DNA of 64,000 nucleotides from Cloacimonetes bacterium UBA6081 (GCA_002428685.1 DIXL01000034.1:1-64000), one strand, 5' to 3'; shown: positions 51,974 through 61,203, counted from the stretch's first letter. Translations and numbers: made by a program. The notes: generated from the sequence alone by a model not told the origin.

Positions 51974-53437
51974 ATGAAGCTTAACATTCCAAAAGCCTAC
52001 ACTTTTGACGACGTCCTCTTGATACCCCAACAGTCTGATGTCTTGCCCAACACAGTAGATTTATGCACAAAAATCACTCCGAAAGTAACTCTGCGGATTC
52101 CGGTTCTAAGTGCTGCAATGGATACCGTAACAGAATCTCAGCTTGCCATTGCCATGGCCCGGGAAGGTGGGATGGGCATTATCCACAAAAACATGGATAT
52201 AGCAGAGCAGGCCAAACAGGTTAGTGCTGTTAAAAGGGCTGAAAGCGGGGTGGTTACTCATCCTTACACTCTTTCTCCCAATGACACTCTGGCGCAGGTT
52301 CATGCCTTGAAAAACACTCATCACATCGGGGGATTTCCTGTTTTGGAAAACGGACACCTTGTAGGCATTTTAACCAATCGCGACATCCGTTTTGAAACTA
52401 ATCAGCAGATGTTGGTAAAAGACCTGATGACCCCGCAACCCAAGCTTGTAACCGCTAAAGCAGGGATTTCCGTAGATTCTGCCATCGCCATTTTGCAAAA
52501 GAACCGAATTGAAAAGCTATTACTGATAAAGGATGATGGCACTCTGGAAGGCATGATAACCGTGCGCGATATCATGAAACGCCTCAATTACCCCGAGGCC
52601 GTGCAAGACACCAAAAACAGACTGTTGGTTGGTGCAGCAATTGGGGTTACCGGAGACTTTCTGGAACGTGCCACAGAGCTTGTGAAAGCAGGAGCAGACA
52701 TCATTGTAATAGACACTGCTCATGGACATCATATCCATATCAAAGAAGCTCTGAACAAAATTAAGCAAAACCTTAAGTGTGAAGTTCTTGCCGGAAATGT
52801 AGCCACAGCAAAGGCATGCCGTTACCTTATTGATAATGGAGCAGATGCCGTAAAAGTAGGCATTGGCCCTGGCTCTATTTGCACTACACGTGTAGTGGCA
52901 GGCATTGGAGTTCCCCAGCTAAGTGCCATCTTTGCCTGTGCCGAAGAAGCCGCAAAAAGCAATATCCCAATTATTGCCGATGGAGGCTTAAAATTTAGTG
53001 GCGACATCGTAAAAGCCTTGGCTGGAGGCGCATCTGCCGTAATGATAGGTTCGCTATTTGCCGGCTGCGATGAAAGCCCTGGTGAATCAATTATTTACAA
53101 CGGCCGCCGCTTTAAAAGCTATCGGGGGATGGGTAGCATAGGTGCCATGAAAAGAGGCAGTAAAGATCGCTATTTCCAATCGGGACAGCAAGAAGATACG
53201 AAGCTGGTAGCCGAAGGCATTGAAGGCATGGTGCCCTATAAAGGCCCTCTGAAGGACTTTCTGTATCAACTGATGGGAGGGCTGCGTTCTGGAATGGGCT
53301 ATTGCGGAGCCGCCAATTTGTCCGAATTACGAACTAATGCCGAGTTTGTAGAAATAAGCCCTGCCGGTTTAAAAGAAAGCCATCCTCATGACATCCGCAT
53401 CACCAAAGAAACGCCAAACTATTACAGCGGAGACTGA
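51974..53437 (+). CDS. guaB: IMP dehydrogenase
   Basis: An enzyme of 487 residues that oxidises IMP to XMP, the committed step of GMP synthesis. It shows YTFDDVLLIPQQSDVLP, VLSAAMDTVTES, MAREGGMGIIHKNM, two CBS domains (about 95-215), DTAHGHH, VKVGIGPGSICTTRVVAG (catalytic Cys), and the flap MGSIGAMKRGSKDRYFQ. The full length matches the family. Confidence 0.98.
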   Translation: MKLNIPKAYTFDDVLLIPQQSDVLPNTVDLCTKITPKVTLRIPVLSAAMDTVTESQLAIAMAREGGMGIIHKNMDIAEQAKQVSAVKRAESGVVTHPYTLSPNDTLAQVHALKNTHHIGGFPVLENGHLVGILTNRDIRFETNQQMLVKDLMTPQPKLVTAKAGISVDSAIAILQKNRIEKLLLIKDDGTLEGMITVRDIMKRLNYPEAVQDTKNRLLVGAAIGVTGDFLERATELVKAGADIIVIDTAHGHHIHIKEALNKIKQNLKCEVLAGNVATAKACRYLIDNGADAVKVGIGPGSICTTRVVAGIGVPQLSAIFACAEEAAKSNIPIIADGGLKFSGDIVKALAGGASAVMIGSLFAGCDESPGESIIYNGRRFKSYRGMGSIGAMKRGSKDRYFQSGQQEDTKLVAEGIEGMVPYKGPLKDFLYQLMGGLRSGMGYCGAANLSELRTNAEFVEISPAGLKESHPHDIRITKETPNYYSGD

Positions 53438-54332
53438 TAAGCAGCTTTGCCCTGCCACGTTCAGTCTGCTTAGCAGCTTTGTTTATCATTTAAAGGTGGA
53501 GCGTGGCATGGCGAAGAATAGCATCGATAGCTACCGCCATGATATCAAAGATTTCCTGCTTTTTAACGAACAGCCGATTGGCCAATATTCCACCGATGAT
53601 ATTAGCAAGTATCTGCTTACTTTGCAAGAGCTTGGCCTTGTGAATACCAGCATTGCCAGAAAGCGCGTTGCCTTGGGGCAATTCTTTGGCTTTTTAAAAG
53701 ACAACGATATTCCCACAAAGGTAGATTTGGACATGGTTCCGCGCCTCAAGCTGGGAACTCATCTGCCAGATTTTTTAACCGTGGACGAGATGTTCCAGTT
53801 ACTTGGTTCGCTGCCAGGGGTTACCCCCTTGGAAATCCGCAATAAGCTGATGATGGAGCTGCTTTATGCAACCGGCATGCGAATTTCGGAGCTATTGGGA
53901 TTGGCCCTGCATGATTTGAACCTTTCCGACCGGGTTGTTCTGGTGCATGGCAAAGGCAGTAAACAACGCTATGTTCCTTTTGTAGATAGCCTGGACGGCT
54001 TGTTTGCCATATATTTGAATCAAACCCGCCCCACTTTGCTAAAACTGAAACAATCGGAATTTGTATTTCTGAATAACCGCGGTGCCAAAATGAGCCGGAT
54101 GGGGTTTTGGAAAATCCTCCGTCTGGCGGTGATTGCAGCCAAGCTAAACAAGGATGTAACCCCGCATACATTTCGTCATAGCTTTGCCACCCACCTTTTG
54201 GAAGGGGGGGTAAATCTTCGCATCGTGCAAGCCTTGTTGGGGCATGCTTCCATTGATACCACACAGATTTACACTCATGTGGATATGCGGCGGCTGATTG
54301 ATACGCACAAGCTGTATCATCCCCGGGCGTAA
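53388..54332 (+). CDS. Tyrosine recombinase, XerC/XerD type
   Basis: A protein of 314 residues. The N-terminal SAM-like domain reads VYHLKVERGMAKNSIDSYRHDIKDF. The catalytic residues are present in order: Arg in YATGMRISELLGL, Lys in GKGSKQRYVPF, His-x-x-Arg in TPHTFRHSFATHLL, His in LGHASIDTTQIYTHV with the nucleophile Tyr. It most likely resolves chromosome dimers at dif, but a dif site was not identified. The start lies 50 nt inside guaB; no later start would keep the DNA-binding domain whole. Confidence 0.92.
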   Translation: MTSASPKKRQTITAETDKQLCPATFSLLSSFVYHLKVERGMAKNSIDSYRHDIKDFLLFNEQPIGQYSTDDISKYLLTLQELGLVNTSIARKRVALGQFFGFLKDNDIPTKVDLDMVPRLKLGTHLPDFLTVDEMFQLLGSLPGVTPLEIRNKLMMELLYATGMRISELLGLALHDLNLSDRVVLVHGKGSKQRYVPFVDSLDGLFAIYLNQTRPTLLKLKQSEFVFLNNRGAKMSRMGFWKILRLAVIAAKLNKDVTPHTFRHSFATHLLEGGVNLRIVQALLGHASIDTTQIYTHVDMRRLIDTHKLYHPRA

Positions 54333-54373
54333 CAAAGATTAGATACAAATCAAGAGAAATATATGGAGACATT

Positions 54374-55363
54374 ATGAAAACACTACGCATCTTACTAATT
54401 CTGCTTCTGGCTGTTTTTGCGCTTAGTGCATGCAAAAAGAAAGCCGTCGATCAAGCTCCCGCTTTGCAAAAAGTCGGCATAACTTTGGATTGGACTCCCA
54501 ATACCAATCACACAGGTCTTTATGTGGCCAAAGAACTTGGATATTTTACTGCCGCAGGACTTGATGTGGATATCCTGCAACCAGGCCAGGGAGTAACGGA
54601 TCAGATTGTGGCCACAGGTAAAAGCGCGTTCGGCGTCAGTTATCAGGAAAACGTAATCCGAGCCCGCAGCGAAAGCATTCCTCTGGTTTCCATAGCCGCA
54701 GTAATTCAGCACAACACCTCAGGTTTTGCCTCGCTAAAAAGTGCCAATATCAAAACCCCCGGTGATTTTATCGGCAAGCGTTATGGCTCGTGGGATTCAC
54801 CTTCAGAGCAGGCTATTTTAAAATCTGTCATGGATAATGTCCGTGCCGATTTTAGCTCTGTGAAGATTATCTCAGGTGTTTACGATTTCTTTTCCACCAT
54901 TGGCAAAGATGCCGATTTTGAGTGGATTTATTATGGTTGGGACGGGGTGGAAGCCAAACGCCGGGGCATAGAGTTTAATTATATTGCCTTGAAGGATTTG
55001 AATCCCGTGTTTGATTATTACACGCCTGTTATCATTAGCAGCGAAACCTATCTGGCACAAAACCCCGAGCTTACTGCAAAGTTCATGTCAGCCGTAAAAA
55101 AGGGTTATGAATTTTGTATAGCTCAGCCGGATTCTGCGGCTTCAATTCTGCTGAAGCACGTTCCGGAGCTAAACGCAGAACAGGTTCGCCTTAGCATGCA
55201 ATATCTGGCGAAGGAATATCAGGCAGATGCTCCAAGCTGGGGAATTCAAAAAGCAGAGGTTTGGAAACGTTTTATCGACTGGATGTATATTCAACGCTTG
55301 ATTCCGCTTAGTGTGGAAGCTGACAAAGCCTTTAGTAATAATTATCTGCCTCAAAACCAGTGA
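54374..55363 (+). CDS. NMT1/THI5-like ABC substrate-binding lipoprotein (ThiY-like)
   Basis: A lipoprotein of 329 residues with lipobox LSAC (about residue 20). VGITLDWTPNTNHTGLYVAKELGYF, GLDVDILQPGQGVTDQIVATGKSAFGVSYQE, and KRYGSWDSPSEQAI are the pattern of thiamine-precursor (HMP/formylaminopyrimidine) binding proteins. It overlaps the ATPase gene by 4 nt. The ligand is inferred from family. Confidence 0.9.
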   Translation: MKTLRILLILLLAVFALSACKKKAVDQAPALQKVGITLDWTPNTNHTGLYVAKELGYFTAAGLDVDILQPGQGVTDQIVATGKSAFGVSYQENVIRARSESIPLVSIAAVIQHNTSGFASLKSANIKTPGDFIGKRYGSWDSPSEQAILKSVMDNVRADFSSVKIISGVYDFFSTIGKDADFEWIYYGWDGVEAKRRGIEFNYIALKDLNPVFDYYTPVIISSETYLAQNPELTAKFMSAVKKGYEFCIAQPDSAASILLKHVPELNAEQVRLSMQYLAKEYQADAPSWGIQKAEVWKRFIDWMYIQRLIPLSVEADKAFSNNYLPQNQ

Positions 55364-56124
55364 ATTCAAGCAGCCCTTCTATAGCCTGCATCTTGGAAGC
55401 CAGAGAGCTAAAGAAATCCTTTTTGTTCAAAGGCGAACTTTCCACGGTTTTAGAAGGGCTGAATTTTTCACTTTCTCAGGGGCAATTCATCAGTATCATC
55501 GGCCCCAGCGGATGTGGCAAAAGCACCTTTCTGGAGCTGCTTTGTGGCATTACCAGACCGGATAGGGGACAGATATTCTTCTGCGGCGAGGAGATCACCG
55601 GCAAAACGGGAATTTTGGGATACATGCCTCAGGACGATCTGCTCTTCCCTTGGCTAACCACCATGCAAAATATCCTTTTACCGGTTCGGGTAAGGGGAGC
55701 AAACATGAACGAAGCCAGACAAAGAATAGCTGAGTTAATCCCCCTTTTTGGGCTACAGAATCACCTCAATTATCTTCCTAATCAGCTTTCCGGTGGCCTA
55801 AAGCAGCGTGTAGCCCTAATGCGAACCTACATGAGCAGCGCAAAAGTTCTCTTGCTTGACGAGCCTTTAGCCAAATTGGATGCCCTCACCCGCGCCCAAC
55901 TTCAAACCTGGCTGAAAGAGATTGTGGCCAAGCTTCAGCTCACGATTATTCTGGTTACCCACGATATTGACGAGGCTATTATGCTTTCCGACCGGATAGA
56001 TTTGATGAGCATTGCCCCGGGCTGCATCTCCGAAAGTATCAACATAGATAGAACCACTACTCATAGCGACTTAGACCTATATAATCTAAAACAACAAATT
56101 CAAGCCATGTTTATAGATTTGTAA
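55360..56124 (+). CDS. ABC transporter ATP-binding protein (ThiZ/SsuB-like)
   Basis: A protein of 254 residues. Walker A is IGPSGCGKSTF, the Q loop is MPQDDLLFPWLT, the signature LSGGLKQRVALMRTYM, Walker B VLLLDEPLAKLDA, and the switch His in VTHDIDEAI. Short-chain importers of this type need a permease, but the next gene is ffh on the opposite strand and none is seen upstream, so the permease must be elsewhere. GTG start, overlapping the binding-protein gene (GTGA). Confidence 0.93.
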   Translation: MNSSSPSIACILEARELKKSFLFKGELSTVLEGLNFSLSQGQFISIIGPSGCGKSTFLELLCGITRPDRGQIFFCGEEITGKTGILGYMPQDDLLFPWLTTMQNILLPVRVRGANMNEARQRIAELIPLFGLQNHLNYLPNQLSGGLKQRVALMRTYMSSAKVLLLDEPLAKLDALTRAQLQTWLKEIVAKLQLTIILVTHDIDEAIMLSDRIDLMSIAPGCISESINIDRTTTHSDLDLYNLKQQIQAMFIDL

Positions 56125-56137
56125 TTATTCAATTGTT

Positions 56138-56257
56138 CCCAAGCCCTTCCTTACTCTCTCTGTTGCATGTCCCGGCTCATTCTCCCGAACCCTTCCTGAA
56201 CTTTCTTCAGGTGGTGTTCAGGTGAAGCATGGGATAAGCGAGAGAGGGTAAGCAAGC
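56138..56257 (-). repeat. 110-bp intergenic palindromic repeat, copy B
   Basis: The reverse orientation of the repeat at 46630-46742, with the same order of blocks. CTTACTCTCTC (56150-56160) and GAGAGAGGGTAAG (56240-56252) are its inverted ends, and CCTGAA/TTCAGG forms an inner stem (56195-56211). It fills the gap between two convergent genes, so it may also serve as a terminator for both. Confidence 0.72.
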
Positions 56258-56270
56258 GGGGTAAAAGCGG

Positions 56271-57599
56271 CTACTTTCCGCCCATCATGCGTTCCATTTG
56301 TTTCATGCCATCGGGGGTGCTCATTTTTTTCATCATCTTTTTCATGTCTTCAAACTGGCGGAGTAAACGGTTGATTTCCATCACACTGCGTCCGCAACCC
56401 TTGGAGATACGCAACCGGCGGCTGCCATTAAGAATGTCGGGGCGTTCACGTTCTTTATCTGTCATGGATTGGATGATGGCTTCCACGTGCCTTAGGGCGT
56501 TATCGTCAATCTTCATATCTTTGGGTAGTTTAGAGCCCAAACCGGGGATCATGCGGATGATGGATTCCAGCGAACCCATTTTCTTGATGCTTTGAAGCTG
56601 CTTTAAGAAGTCGTTTAAGGTAAACTGGTTCTTCATCATCTTGCGTGCCAGTTTCTCTTCGGCTTCCATATCCATGGCTTCCTCTGCTTTTTCAATCAGA
56701 GAAAGCACATCACCCATGCCCAGAATGCGGCTGGCCATGCGTTCGGGATAGAAAATCTCCAGATCTCCAATCTTCTCCCCCACTCCCACAAAAGCCACCG
56801 GTCGTTCGGTTACAGCTTTGATAGAAAGGGCTGCACCACCGCGGGCATCGCCATCCAGCTTGGTGAGAATTACTGCGTCGAAAGCCAGCTTCTTATAGAA
56901 TTCTGCGGCTACATTCACGGCATCCTGACCGGTTGTAGAATCAGCTACAAAGAAGATGTAGTCCGGTTTGATATGAGCTTTCAGGCGTGCCACTTCGTCC
57001 ATCATAACTTCATCAATATGTAAACGGCCGGCTGTATCGAAAATCAGTAGATTGGTATATTCCTTATTTGCTTGAGCCAAAGCGGAATCTGCGATTTTTA
57101 TCACATCTTTGGTATCTTCAAAAACCACAGGGATATCTATCTGCTTGCCAAGAATCTTTAGCTGATCAATGGCAGCCGGACGATAAACATCGCAAGCCAC
57201 CATCATGGGTTTGATGCCTTTCTTACGGTAAAAGGCGGATAACTTGGCACAGGCAGTAGTTTTTCCCGAACCTTGCAAGCCCACCATCATAACCTTGGTG
57301 AGGCGATTGTTGTAAACCTTAACTTCAAAACCTTCGGTATCCATAAGGTTGATAAGCTGCTCGTGCACAATCTTTACCACTTGCTGTCCGGGGGTTAAGG
57401 ATTTTAGCACATCAGCACCCAGAGAGCGTTTCTCCACTTCGGTGATGAAGTTTTTAACAATCTTGAAGTTTACGTCGGCTTCCAACAATGCCATACGAAT
57501 TTCACGCATGCTGGCTTTGATGTTGTCTTCAGTTAAGTATCCTTTGCCTTTCAGGTTGCGAAAAACCTTATCAAGCCGTTCGGAGAGGCTGTTAAACAT
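56271..57599 (-). CDS. ffh: Signal recognition particle protein Ffh (SRP54)
   Basis: A protein of 442 residues. N domain (FNSLSERLDKVFRNLKGKGYL), G domain with GLQGSGKTTACAKLS, DVYRPAAIDQL, DTAGRLHID, TKLDGDARGGAALS, and a Met-rich M domain at the C-terminus (MMKKMSTPDGMKQMERMMGGK). It binds signal sequences of nascent inner-membrane proteins and docks with FtsY. Confidence 0.98.
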   Translation of the reverse strand: MFNSLSERLDKVFRNLKGKGYLTEDNIKASMREIRMALLEADVNFKIVKNFITEVEKRSLGADVLKSLTPGQQVVKIVHEQLINLMDTEGFEVKVYNNRLTKVMMVGLQGSGKTTACAKLSAFYRKKGIKPMMVACDVYRPAAIDQLKILGKQIDIPVVFEDTKDVIKIADSALAQANKEYTNLLIFDTAGRLHIDEVMMDEVARLKAHIKPDYIFFVADSTTGQDAVNVAAEFYKKLAFDAVILTKLDGDARGGAALSIKAVTERPVAFVGVGEKIGDLEIFYPERMASRILGMGDVLSLIEKAEEAMDMEAEEKLARKMMKNQFTLNDFLKQLQSIKKMGSLESIIRMIPGLGSKLPKDMKIDDNALRHVEAIIQSMTDKERERPDILNGSRRLRISKGCGRSVMEINRLLRQFEDMKKMMKKMSTPDGMKQMERMMGGK

Positions 57600-57614
57600 A
57601 GGTATGTCCTTTTT

Positions 57615-58262
57615 TTATCTTAAAGCGTTGATGGCTTGTTTGTAGTCTGATGAGGAAAATATGAAAGAAGCAGAAACAAGGATGTCTGCACCTGCCGAAA
57701 CAAGCGCGGAAGCATTCTGGTCTGAAACTCCTCCATCCACTTCAATTAGAAATTGCAGATGCCTGTCCTGTCTAATCTGGGATAAGTACTTTATCTTATC
57801 CAGAACAAACGGGACAAAGGATTGAGCGGAATAACCCGGATTGACGCTCATCATCAAAACATAATCCAATTCCGGTAAAATGCTTTCCATAGTGTTAATC
57901 GGTGTGGCAGGATTTAACGCCAAACCGGCTTTGATGCCAAATGCCTTGATCTGCTGAATCAAGCGATGGCTGTGGTGCACAGTTTCCTGATGAAAGCTGA
58001 TCCATTGCACCCCAATTTCTGCCAATAAGGGCACATGAAAATCTGGATTTGTTACCATCAAATGAACATCTAAGGGTAATTTACTCAAGCGTTTAATGGT
58101 TTTGATCAGGGGAAAGCCGAAGCTGAGATTTGGCACATAATGCCCATCCATTACATCAAGGTGAAGCAGATCTGCATGTGCGGCTTCCAAGGCAGAAATT
58201 TCTGTGCTAAGCCGCCCAAAGTCCGCTGAAAGCAAAGAAGGGGCTATTTGTGTTTTTTGCAT
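57615..58262 (-). CDS. rpe: Ribulose-phosphate 3-epimerase
   Basis: A TIM-barrel enzyme of 215 residues in the pentose phosphate pathway. IAPSLLSADFGRL, LHLDVMDGHYVPNLSFG (metal-binding His and Asp), DVHLMVTNPD, LMMSVNPGYSAQSF, and EVDGGVSDQNA with SASFIF near the end are diagnostic. It overlaps the DUF721 gene by 19 nt. Confidence 0.97.
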   Translation of the reverse strand: MQKTQIAPSLLSADFGRLSTEISALEAAHADLLHLDVMDGHYVPNLSFGFPLIKTIKRLSKLPLDVHLMVTNPDFHVPLLAEIGVQWISFHQETVHHSHRLIQQIKAFGIKAGLALNPATPINTMESILPELDYVLMMSVNPGYSAQSFVPFVLDKIKYLSQIRQDRHLQFLIEVDGGVSDQNASALVSAGADILVSASFIFSSSDYKQAINALR

Positions 58263-58558
58263 TTGCGCTTAGGACTGCTAATCAGGAAAACCAATTCAGC
58301 AATCTCCTCCTGATACATTAATTTGTATTTCTTTAAAATGTCTTTCTTAAGTAGAATCAGTTCCTGCATCCAGGTGTTATTTTGCACCGCCACATACAGA
58401 ACTTCACCCTCAAGCTTCATAGGGTGTGAACGGCTGGATAAAAGATCTCCCACAACGTTTTTCCAGGCAAGGTAGATATGAATGAAACGCTGATAGTGTT
58501 CTCCGCCTATGCTGTAAAGCAGGTTCTCGCTCTGTTTGGAGATAGGAGTAAAAGCCAT
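58244..58558 (-). CDS. DUF721 (DciA-like) family protein
   Basis: A protein of about 104 residues. IYLAWKNVVGDLLSSRSHPMKLEGEVLYVAVQNNTWMQELILLKK is the DUF721 pattern, with a basic C-terminus (KRKCKKHK). In other bacteria DciA proteins of this family help load the replicative helicase. The start may be ATG 58576 instead, but that codon lies within an 11-bp palindrome and has no binding site. Confidence 0.75.
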   Translation of the reverse strand: MAFTPISKQSENLLYSIGGEHYQRFIHIYLAWKNVVGDLLSSRSHPMKLEGEVLYVAVQNNTWMQELILLKKDILKKYKLMYQEEIAELVFLISSPKRKCKKHK

Positions 58559-58571
58559 GACAACAAAATCC

Positions 58572-58600
58572 GCCATCGATGCATTAAGCGCATCGATGGC
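58572..58600 (-). terminator. 11-bp palindrome between the membrane-protein and DUF721 genes
   Basis: GCCATCGATGC (58572-58582) and GCATCGATGGC (58590-58600) are perfect inverted arms with a 7-nt loop. Reading on the minus strand the hairpin comes 23 nt after the stop of the upstream gene and is followed by GGATTTTGTTG. It may be a terminator or a site that controls DUF721. Confidence 0.5.
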
Positions 58601-58623
58601 AAGATAATTTTTGGATATGGGGA

Positions 58624-59211
58624 TTATTCTTGATTAAAGATAAATCCGAAACCACTAAAGGCAAGGATCAACACAGCCATGGCCACATAGTAAACGGAAC
58701 CAATGCTTGTTACGGTGCTATCTATTCTGCTCATTAAAATACCGGGCAAAGCAGCAGATAGGACAAATAGCATATAACCGATAATCCGTTTATTGGTGTC
58801 CTGACCTTTGAAATTAATCAGGTAAACTGCCAAGAGCATCAAAGCGATAAAAACCAGGCTTGAACCAAGCATAATTCCAATGGCAGCACCAAGGCTAAGT
58901 GACGCAGGAAGGGTTATAACACTGGTTCGAATTGCAATAAACACCGGAATAATTAAAGCCAGGGCAATTAGTACGTAACCAGCGATTTTTTTTAACAGGG
59001 GCGAAGAATCTTTGGTAATCTCAAAGTGATGCTGACGCTTGCGCATCATGAAATACATCACTGCCACCACGGCCAAAAAGAAAGCTGCATAGGCTAAAAT
59101 CATCAGCGGTTGCTGCGTAATCATTCCCATCAGGGACAAGGCCCCGATAAACAGAATCAGAGTTATTATCTGTCTGATCTTGAACATCGTATCGGACATG
59201 GAAACCTCCAT
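58624..59211 (-). CDS. Six-helix membrane protein of unknown function
   Basis: A protein of 195 residues with six predicted transmembrane helices. Only the loop RKRQHHFEITKDSSPLLKK is charged. I do not recognise the family. It lies 3 nt after rplI in the same direction and so belongs to the ribosomal protein/ssb message. Start ATG 59211; an internal Met at residue 5 is an alternative. Confidence 0.72.
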   Translation of the reverse strand: MEVSMSDTMFKIRQIITLILFIGALSLMGMITQQPLMILAYAAFFLAVVAVMYFMMRKRQHHFEITKDSSPLLKKIAGYVLIALALIIPVFIAIRTSVITLPASLSLGAAIGIMLGSSLVFIALMLLAVYLINFKGQDTNKRIIGYMLFVLSAALPGILMSRIDSTVTSIGSVYYVAMAVLILAFSGFGFIFNQE

Positions 59212-59214
59212 GGT

Positions 59215-59664
59215 TTATTCTTGTTCTTGCTCTATAACTATATTTAAGGTAGTCTGAATTTCCTTATGCAAACGTACCGGCACGGCAATTTCGCCAAGCT
59301 CTTTATAATGTTTGTCCATTTGCAAAGCACTTTTGTGCAGGGTTATACCCTGTTCGGCAATTGCATGAACAATATCATTTTCAGAGACAGAGCCAAACAT
59401 GTTTCCATGTTCATCCACCTTACGCATGAAGACCAATTTAATGGCAGCTATTTTTTCGGCAAGGATTTTTAGCTCTGCCAGCATCTTTTGTTCTTCATCT
59501 GCCATTTTGTTCTGGATTGCGCCAAGCATTTTCATGTTGGCAGGAGTTGCGTAGATTGCTAATCCACGGGGAGTTAAGTAGTTTCTGGCAAACCCGCGTT
59601 TGACGTTTATAACTTCGCCTTGCTTGCCAACTTTTTCTATGTTTTTCAGCATAATGATTTTCAT
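59215..59664 (-). CDS. rplI: Ribosomal protein L9
   Basis: A protein of 149 residues of the large ribosomal subunit. MLKNIEKVGKQGEVINVKRG and FARNYLTPRGLAIYAT are the L9 N-terminal signature; the long connecting helix and the C-terminal domain (GNMFGSVSENDIVHAI) follow. It overlaps the DUF2232 gene by 4 nt. Confidence 0.97.
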   Translation of the reverse strand: MKIIMLKNIEKVGKQGEVINVKRGFARNYLTPRGLAIYATPANMKMLGAIQNKMADEEQKMLAELKILAEKIAAIKLVFMRKVDEHGNMFGSVSENDIVHAIAEQGITLHKSALQMDKHYKELGEIAVPVRLHKEIQTTLNIVIEQEQE

Positions 59665-60497
59665 GCTGTTGTTCCTCCAGGAATTGAATTTTGTTTACTC
59701 AGCCACATGTCTGCAAAGCCGATCAGGACAAGCAGAACATTGGCATACAGGGTGATTATGATCATAAAAATGCTCAGGACAAAGCGGTTTGCAAAGATCA
59801 GTTTCATTTTCTGAGTAAGCACCGCAACACCCTGTAACAGCGGAATCATACATAACGCGATGAGCGCATTTACAAAGAGCATTTTTGTGGGTTGAACTAA
59901 ATATAGGGGAATAATGCCAATAATCAAAAGATTATACAAGCCCGGAAAACGCATGTTCTGCAAGGTGTTTGGAATGTGCAACAGCTTTTGAAAGATTGCA
60001 TAACCTATAAGCAATGCTAATCCCTGAGACACAATCCACACAGCAGGCATAACTGATTTCCACAATGGCATTGTTTGTTCAATTGCGGCATTATCCATCA
60101 GTTGCGGCAATTGCTGCTTCATTGCTAACATCCCCCGGTCAAACACCTGATTGTGGTAATCTCCAAATAGGTAAGCACGTCCCAGGCCATAAGCCACTAT
60201 CACGATAAAGGATATCATGAAAGCTTCGCTTAACACATGGTTGCGCTTTAAAACACTTAGAAATACACCAGTGGTAAGCCCCACTCCAGCTATAGCATCC
60301 AAAGCCATAAGCCGGGTGGAAATATCCGTATCCATAAATAGCATTATGGCAGGAACCGCAAAGAACAGCATAATCGCCTGAACAGGCTTTATCAAACTGA
60401 CTCCAATTGTCCGTGCCATAAAAACAAACAGCAGGATTAACCCCATAAATGGGCTTAACATGCTTAGGGCACCAATAATCAGGGGATAAAGCAGCAT
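59661..60497 (-). CDS. DUF2232 (YybS-like) membrane protein
   Basis: A protein of 278 residues with about eight transmembrane helices. MLSPFMGLILLFVFMARTIG at the front, the charged loop near MLAMKQQLPQLMDNA, and ALLIGYAIFQKLL in the middle resemble DUF2232. In Firmicutes the same family (YybS) also lies beside rplI and rpsR, so the neighbourhood supports the call. Function unknown; it may relate to an ECF-type transport fold. Confidence 0.78.
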   Translation of the reverse strand: MLLYPLIIGALSMLSPFMGLILLFVFMARTIGVSLIKPVQAIMLFFAVPAIMLFMDTDISTRLMALDAIAGVGLTTGVFLSVLKRNHVLSEAFMISFIVIVAYGLGRAYLFGDYHNQVFDRGMLAMKQQLPQLMDNAAIEQTMPLWKSVMPAVWIVSQGLALLIGYAIFQKLLHIPNTLQNMRFPGLYNLLIIGIIPLYLVQPTKMLFVNALIALCMIPLLQGVAVLTQKMKLIFANRFVLSIFMIIITLYANVLLVLIGFADMWLSKQNSIPGGTTA

Positions 60498-60498
60498 G

Positions 60499-60735
60499 CT
60501 ACTCTATAACGTAGGCAATCAAGGCCATCTGACGAGCGCGCTTGATTTCGGCAGTAAGCTTGCGTTGATGCTTTGCGCAGGTTCCGGTAAGGCGTCCGGC
60601 TTCAATTTTGCCTACATCGGAAGTGAATTGGCGCATAATATCCAGGTTCTTGTAATCAATCTGGATTTCCTTGTTGGCGCAGAACTTACAATATTTCTTG
60701 CGAGTGAATTTCTTTTTTCTGTCGGTCATATTCAT
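60499..60735 (-). CDS. rpsR: Ribosomal protein S18
   Basis: A protein of 78 residues. KYCKFCANKEIQIDYKNLDI with the Cys pair, GKIEAGRLTGTCAKHQRKL, and IKRARQMALIAYV are the S18 pattern. The gene lies between ssb and the DUF2232 gene in the classic rpsF-ssb-rpsR order. Confidence 0.98.
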   Translation of the reverse strand: MNMTDRKKKFTRKKYCKFCANKEIQIDYKNLDIMRQFTSDVGKIEAGRLTGTCAKHQRKLTAEIKRARQMALIAYVIE

Positions 60736-60749
60736 AATAGTTTCATCTC

Positions 60750-61190
60750 CTAAAAGGGAACATCGTCGCTGGTGGCATTGTGAGGTGCGCTTTCTTCGGG
60801 AGGAAGCGGAACATCTTCATCTGGAGCAGCTCCACCTTCACGTGGTTTCCATTCCAGGGTTTGAATCATTTCCACTACAACTTCGGTGGTTTTGCGGTTT
60901 ACGTTGTTGTTATCTGTCCAATTGCGGGTGTCGATACGACCTTCCACAATTACAGCACTACCTTTGTGAGCCTGATTGGCCACAAATTCTGCCCATTTGC
61001 TCCAGGCAACACATTCAATCCAGCTTGTTACTTTCTGCCACTGATCTGACTCGTCCTTGTAATTGCGGTCATTGGCAATAGTGAAACGCACAACCGGAGT
61101 TCCCTTCGGAGTGTATTTCAGCTCGATGTCGTTGGCGATTCTACCACTAACGATGAAGTGGTTTAGACGCGGAAGCTTCAAATCGGCCAT
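60750..61190 (-). CDS. ssb: Single-stranded DNA-binding protein
   Basis: A protein of 146 residues with one OB fold (LNHFIVSGRIANDIELKYTP, VRFTIANDRNY, WIECVAWSKWAEFV) and a short acidic tail ending DDVPF, which recruits partner proteins. ATG 61190 was chosen because AGGAGG precedes it by 5 nt; the frame extends 9 codons further upstream. Confidence 0.97.
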   Translation of the reverse strand: MADLKLPRLNHFIVSGRIANDIELKYTPKGTPVVRFTIANDRNYKDESDQWQKVTSWIECVAWSKWAEFVANQAHKGSAVIVEGRIDTRNWTDNNNVNRKTTEVVVEMIQTLEWKPREGGAAPDEDVPLPPEESAPHNATSDDVPF

Positions 61191-61203
61191 AGTATCCTCC
61201 TTA

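Noticed and set aside
52236..52256. GGCTGAAAG motif in guaB as another copy of the 72-nt element
   Set aside because: It encodes the conserved KRAESG stretch of IMP dehydrogenase and has no matching second arm.
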